Shown one piece after another: positions 60,829 through 64,000 of a stretch of DNA of 64,000 nt. The notes below the pieces were generated by a model. It saw nothing but the letters and a program-made list of their open reading frames with translations. It searched no databases and had not been told where the DNA came from. The DNA lies in the NCBI GenBank assembly GCA_023435705.1, contig JAEYRH010000006.1, forward strand, positions 146,962 through 210,961, written 5' to 3'. Both the position numbers and the translations under genes were made by a program. The stretch is from Bacillota bacterium. Its GTDB lineage: Bacteria; Bacillota; Clostridia; Christensenellales; UMGS416. Each line of letters opens with the position of its first letter. Positions within the stretch are counted from its first letter, which is position 1.

Positions 60829-60863
60829 AGAACCCGCCCGGCGACATGCGCGATGGGCGGGTA
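60829..60863 (-). terminator. Terminator of the DUF4956-VTC-CotH operon
   Basis: On the minus strand ACCCGCCC ... GGGCGGGTT followed by CTTTATTC. Confidence 0.7.
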
Positions 60864-60916
60864 ACTACTTTGCGTACGAACAAGAGCTCGCCGAGGCGCG
60901 ACAGCGCCGAAGGCTA

Positions 60917-61609
60917 TTACGCCCCATAATCCCCCTGGAAGCTCACCAGCGTGGCATCGTAAACGCCATTGATGCGCAGGAAGTCGTTGACCAGTGTGGT
61001 GTTTTCACCGGGTAACCGCAGCTCCATTGTGATCTCCACGCCGTTTTGCGTCACGGTCTTGGACTTGAGCCTTGCGTTGCGGGGCAGTTTGTGCAGCGCG
61101 TAGGTCACTTCGCCGGCGCAATTGAAATCGTGGCGGATGATCAACAGATACGGGAAGTTGCCTTGGCCTTTGATCGAATAGATTACAAACAGGATAATCC
61201 CGATTATGGCGCAGCATATCATGGCAGGTAGTTCGAAACCAGCGCCGATCGTGATGCCGGAGGCAACGGCCCAATACATAAACACGGTGTCCATCGCTTC
61301 TTTGACCGCCGTGCGGAAGCGCACGATGGACAGCGCGCCCACCATGCCCAGCGACAGGATCACGTTGGAGGAGATCACGCGGATGATCAGCGTGGTGACC
61401 AATGTGAGCAGGATCAATGAGGAGTTGAAACTGCGGCTGTAAAGCACGCCGCTGAATGTACGTTTATAGACATAGAAGATGAATAATCCGGCGCCCAGGC
61501 CAAAGAGCAGAGCGATCAGCAACCGCCACAGGCTCAGGTTACCTGCCTGCAGCGCACTGTTGCCGATCTCCTTCAGGATATCCATGATTGATTGTTGTTT
61601 CCCGTCCAT
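60917..61609 (-). CDS. DUF4956 membrane protein
   Basis: A 230-residue protein with four membrane helices in the first 150 residues (LLIALLFGLGAGLFIFYVYK; SSLILLTLVTTLIIRVIS; NVILSLGMVGALSIVRFRT) and a small ACT-like C-terminal domain. The VGALSIVRFRTAVKEAMDTV segment is the DUF4956 hallmark. The ATG has CAGGAGG upstream. It lies just after the VTC-domain gene; this pairing with VTC and CotH is common in Firmicutes, role unknown. Confidence 0.85.
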   Translation of the reverse strand: MDGKQQSIMDILKEIGNSALQAGNLSLWRLLIALLFGLGAGLFIFYVYKRTFSGVLYSRSFNSSLILLTLVTTLIIRVISSNVILSLGMVGALSIVRFRTAVKEAMDTVFMYWAVASGITIGAGFELPAMICCAIIGIILFVIYSIKGQGNFPYLLIIRHDFNCAGEVTYALHKLPRNARLKSKTVTQNGVEITMELRLPGENTTLVNDFLRINGVYDATLVSFQGDYGA

Positions 61610-61640
61610 GAGTTCCTCCTGTGTATATCGGTTTTCTATA

Positions 61641-62336
61641 TCAATGGAAGCGGCGGCAAAGCACGTATTTGGACACGGCAGTGCGTTGGCCGGGCATTCC
61701 CTGGAGCAGCGCCTTGATGTGATCGGGCAAAAAGTTGTCAAACTTCACTTCCATCACATGGGTGTCAGGCTCCAGCACCGGCACCGACGATGGGATGCCG
61801 GAAAACAGGTTATTGGAATAATGCCCTGAGCGCAGGTTCAGATCAAAAGTCAGGCGCACATTCCCTGCGGGGTAAATATAAGCTTCACGGAAATAGTCCA
61901 CCAGCACCTTGGGCTTATACTGCCTGCCCTTTAAAAGCCCGTAGAATTCATTCAGCAGATTGCTTTCGCTGGGATAAATCGCGTCATAATCACCGGCCAG
62001 GATCGCGTCGCACTGTGGCCTCGTGAGCAGCAGCGAATCCTTGGCTGTGTAGTAGGTGACTTTTGATTTTTTTTCCAGCAGTATGCGTTTGTCACTGTAG
62101 CGATAAATTCTTATGCGGAATTTGCTGCGGAAGGCATCACCTTCCACCTTTTCAAACAAAGCGCCGTCGTAGGCATCGTCAAAGTAAAGGCTGCGGATTG
62201 CATAACCCCGGGTGTTGGGGTCTGCGTTTTTATCCAGCGGCATCACTGCAGCCACGCGGTCGCGCAGCCATTGCCAATCTGCCTCGCCGATGATGTATTT
62301 CAATTCATGCCGCAATACACGGGATTCTTCAGCCAA
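61641..62336 (-). CDS. VTC-domain (polyphosphate polymerase-like) protein
   Basis: A 231-residue protein related to the catalytic VTC4 core. RHELKYIIGEADW, AIRSLYFDDAYDGA, SKFRIRIYRYSD and ILLEKKSKV provide the basic tunnel residues, and EVKFDNFLPDHI a late acidic motif. The TTG at 62336 is chosen because GGAGG is 5 nt upstream and the TATAAT at 62392-62387 would make an upstream ATG leaderless. It may make polyphosphate or act on another triphosphate substrate. Confidence 0.82.
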   Translation of the reverse strand: MAEESRVLRHELKYIIGEADWQWLRDRVAAVMPLDKNADPNTRGYAIRSLYFDDAYDGALFEKVEGDAFRSKFRIRIYRYSDKRILLEKKSKVTYYTAKDSLLLTRPQCDAILAGDYDAIYPSESNLLNEFYGLLKGRQYKPKVLVDYFREAYIYPAGNVRLTFDLNLRSGHYSNNLFSGIPSSVPVLEPDTHVMEVKFDNFLPDHIKALLQGMPGQRTAVSKYVLCRRFH

Positions 62337-62386
62337 TGCCGCCTCCAGAATTTTTTGTATGCCAACTGGCGATGCATACATTCCAT

Positions 62387-62392
62387 TATACC
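62387..62392 (-). promoter_or_regulatory. -10 element before the VTC gene
   Basis: TATAAT on the minus strand, about 50 nt before the TTG start and within the gap after cotH. The -35 is poor. Confidence 0.4.
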
Positions 62393-62458
62393 ACAAATTG
62401 GGATTTCATAAAAATACAAATATGCACCATCCATTGATTGGATGGTGCAATGTCGCGA

Positions 62459-64000
62459 TTAGTTCCCGCTCTTCAAAGCATCCATTTCCGCATCGGTCAG
62501 GCTGAAGTATTTCTGCATATAGCGCAGGTTCATCTCTGGGCGGATCCGGGCAAATGTCCTCAGGAGCTCCACCTGGCGGTTCCAGCTTTCGATGGAGCCG
62601 GTGGCCTGGCCAAACCGGGTCTTAACGAACTCCTTGTCCCGCTGCATATAGGGGGCGATGTTGGCTTGAAGCTCGTCAATTCGTTGCAGCACGCGGTTGG
62701 TTTCAAACGTCACTGTGGCGTGGTAATAGAACCGCTTGATGAACTTTTGCTTGAACTGCTCGTTTTCCAGCAGCTTTCGCGCCAGCACGTTGCTGAACAT
62801 CCGGCCAATGCCATTGCCGCGTGGATCTAGGAAACGGCTGAAGTTGTCACGATAATATTCGCCGCGATATTCCTCGTTCTGGTCTGCGAAATAGAATCCC
62901 CAGTCCAGGTCAAAGAAGATCCACTTCCACTTGCCATCCGGCGCCTGCGGCTTCCAGTACTTGATGTTCCCCAAGTCTGTGTTGCCGGTGTAAATCTCCA
63001 GCGTGCACCAGTCGATATAGTTGTCGATGTCGATCTTGCTCGCCACGTAATCGTAGTTCGCTTTCACTGACAGGTCGTGCGTCTTTACATACTCGATCAG
63101 CGCCTTATACTCTGTGTTGGAGCCGGTGATCGCCGTGCCGTTGCCCACCAGCAGATCGATCTTTTTGGGATCGAGGTTGTGGTGTTGGGCCAGGAACTGC
63201 TCGTTAACCTTTTCCATGATGTCGTAGACACCGAAGAACTCGCCGTTAACAAACAACACGCTCTGGCGGTAGGCCTGGATGTCAGTGCCCGGTGTGGTTT
63301 CCTTGGCCAACCCAAGCTGCAACGCGCCCCGGATTCTGGACAGCCGTGCGTCCTGCCCGGAGTTGCGGATCATCAGCGTTTGATAGCTTTGATACGGCAA
63401 TTCGGGGAATACTGAGTAATCCAGGCTGCTCTTGCCGTATTTGCCTCGGGCATAGATGCCGAAGGACTTTTGTGCATTGTCCTTTTTGGACTGTGCGCCG
63501 GAGATCTTGATGCCCACAAACTGCGACAGGCCAACGGTGCCGTCATTCTCCAGCAGTTCGAAGTGTGCGCGGCGCTCCCAATCCTTTGAAAAATTCTCGT
63601 AGATTCCAGTCGCCGGATCCCACAGGTTCTTCGGATCGGTCACGATGCTCACGACCGGCAGATTGATATTCTCGCCGATCAGGAAGGTGGACGCGGCTTC
63701 ATCGCTGGGCAGATACCCTTCGCGTGTTGCCACAGCCCGCACTACCGTGGTTTTGCTAATGTCCAAGGCCCCGGTGTATTGCCTGCTGGAGCTGTTGGGC
63801 GTTGTGCTGTCTGTTGTGTAGCGGATCGTCGTCTTGCTGTCGCCGGCGCTCAGCGTGACTTGTTGAGCTTCGCCATACTGCCCGGCCTTGATGTTGAAGA
63901 TCGGGGTGGGGGCGAAGCCCGGATAACCGTCGGGGTTGGCGGCGCCGGGGGTGGGGTTGTCCAGGTATTTGAAGACCTGGTTGCCGGCGGGCCGGCCATA
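62459..64000 (-). CDS. CotH kinase family protein (5' end outside window)
   Basis: At least 513 residues, open to the window edge. The visible part begins with the end of a lamin-tail-type domain (FKYLDNPTPGAAN), then a chitobiase/Fn3-associated beta domain (AGQYGEAQQVTLSAGDSKTT to REGYLPSDEAA), then a CotH kinase domain with SIVTDPKNLWDP, the GVYDIMEKVNEQFL strand-helix and the catalytic KWKWIFFDLDWGF. CotH proteins are atypical kinases; those of spore formers phosphorylate coat proteins. The extra domains suggest a surface or secreted form. It leads the VTC and DUF4956 genes. Confidence 0.9.
   Translation of the reverse strand, partial: YGRPAGNQVFKYLDNPTPGAANPDGYPGFAPTPIFNIKAGQYGEAQQVTLSAGDSKTTIRYTTDSTTPNSSSRQYTGALDISKTTVVRAVATREGYLPSDEAASTFLIGENINLPVVSIVTDPKNLWDPATGIYENFSKDWERRAHFELLENDGTVGLSQFVGIKISGAQSKKDNAQKSFGIYARGKYGKSSLDYSVFPELPYQSYQTLMIRNSGQDARLSRIRGALQLGLAKETTPGTDIQAYRQSVLFVNGEFFGVYDIMEKVNEQFLAQHHNLDPKKIDLLVGNGTAITGSNTEYKALIEYVKTHDLSVKANYDYVASKIDIDNYIDWCTLEIYTGNTDLGNIKYWKPQAPDGKWKWIFFDLDWGFYFADQNEEYRGEYYRDNFSRFLDPRGNGIGRMFSNVLARKLLENEQFKQKFIKRFYYHATVTFETNRVLQRIDELQANIAPYMQRDKEFVKTRFGQATGSIESWNRQVELLRTFARIRPEMNLRYMQKYFSLTDAEMDALKSGN

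Noticed and set aside
1..64000. CRISPR array, tRNA or rRNA genes, intact IS or prophage
   Set aside because: Looked for regularly spaced repeats, cloverleaf sequences, transposase and integrase motifs; none seen. R1 and R2 copies are not regularly spaced.

Overview
The window reads as a chromosomal segment of a GC-rich, anaerobic-type, low-GC-phylum (Bacillota, class Clostridia) bacterium. Supporting signs are two tRNA-sensing T-box leaders, AGGAGG-type ribosome sites, TTG and GTG starts, a B. subtilis-type PurF with a propeptide and Fe-S cysteines, a Firmicutes-type GalT, CotH and a coat-like protein that suggest endospore formation, and motAB for motility. No rRNA, tRNA, CRISPR array, phage or intact insertion sequence was seen. 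The closest order cannot be fixed from the sequence alone.

Layout. 1-7.5 kb: a truncated T-box, a GNAT acetyltransferase and ileS, then an RNA methyltransferase, an RluA-type pseudouridine synthase and two tandem nitroreductases. 7.7-9.8 kb: ArsC-like protein, metallo-beta-lactamase-fold hydrolase and a lipoprotein. 9.9-14.1 kb: an AraM-type glycerol-1-phosphate dehydrogenase, an AraL/NagD-type phosphatase, an esterase and a GHMP sugar kinase. 14.3-16.6 kb: a HemN/HemW-like protein that has lost its radical-SAM cysteines, a Crp/Fnr regulator and thioredoxin. 16.8-19.6 kb (minus): membrane proteins and a small Cro/CI-type regulator with a clear palindromic operator over its promoter. 19.8-22 kb: ilvE and asd. 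22-25.7 kb: small accessory genes, a decayed GrpB copy, and an ECF sigma/anti-sigma operon with two small proteins that share a motif. 25.8-29 kb: sensor kinase and HD-GYP response regulator.

29.2-37.9 kb is the purine operon purE-C-F-M-N-H-(pfkB-like)-D. 38-45 kb has a 2'-5' RNA ligase-like protein, a secreted leucine-rich-repeat protein, a GNAT protein, a candidate structured RNA of about 190 nt with its own promoter and terminator, a metallophosphoesterase, a zinc-ribbon protein, a CAP-domain protein and a coat-like protein. 45-51.4 kb: an unknown protein, T-box plus tyrS, a transglutaminase-like protein, secG and rnr. 51.4-57.9 kb: motAB, lipoprotein, rubredoxin-like protein, an ECF transporter S component with coaX (probably pantothenate uptake and coenzyme A synthesis), hom and a cupin. 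58-64 kb (minus): unknown protein, galT, and a DUF4956/VTC/CotH cluster running off the window edge.

An unusual general feature is the set of GC-rich palindromic intergenic repeats, here called R1 (about 27 bp hairpin, at least nine copies) and R2 (multi-hairpin, up to about 125 bp, at least nine copies). R2 copies supply the last codons and stop of purN and tyrS and probably the ribosome site of the pseudouridine synthase. The best candidates for new biology are the cysteine-less HemW-like protein, the structured RNA near 41.4 kb, the sigma-factor operon with its paired small proteins, and the repeat families.
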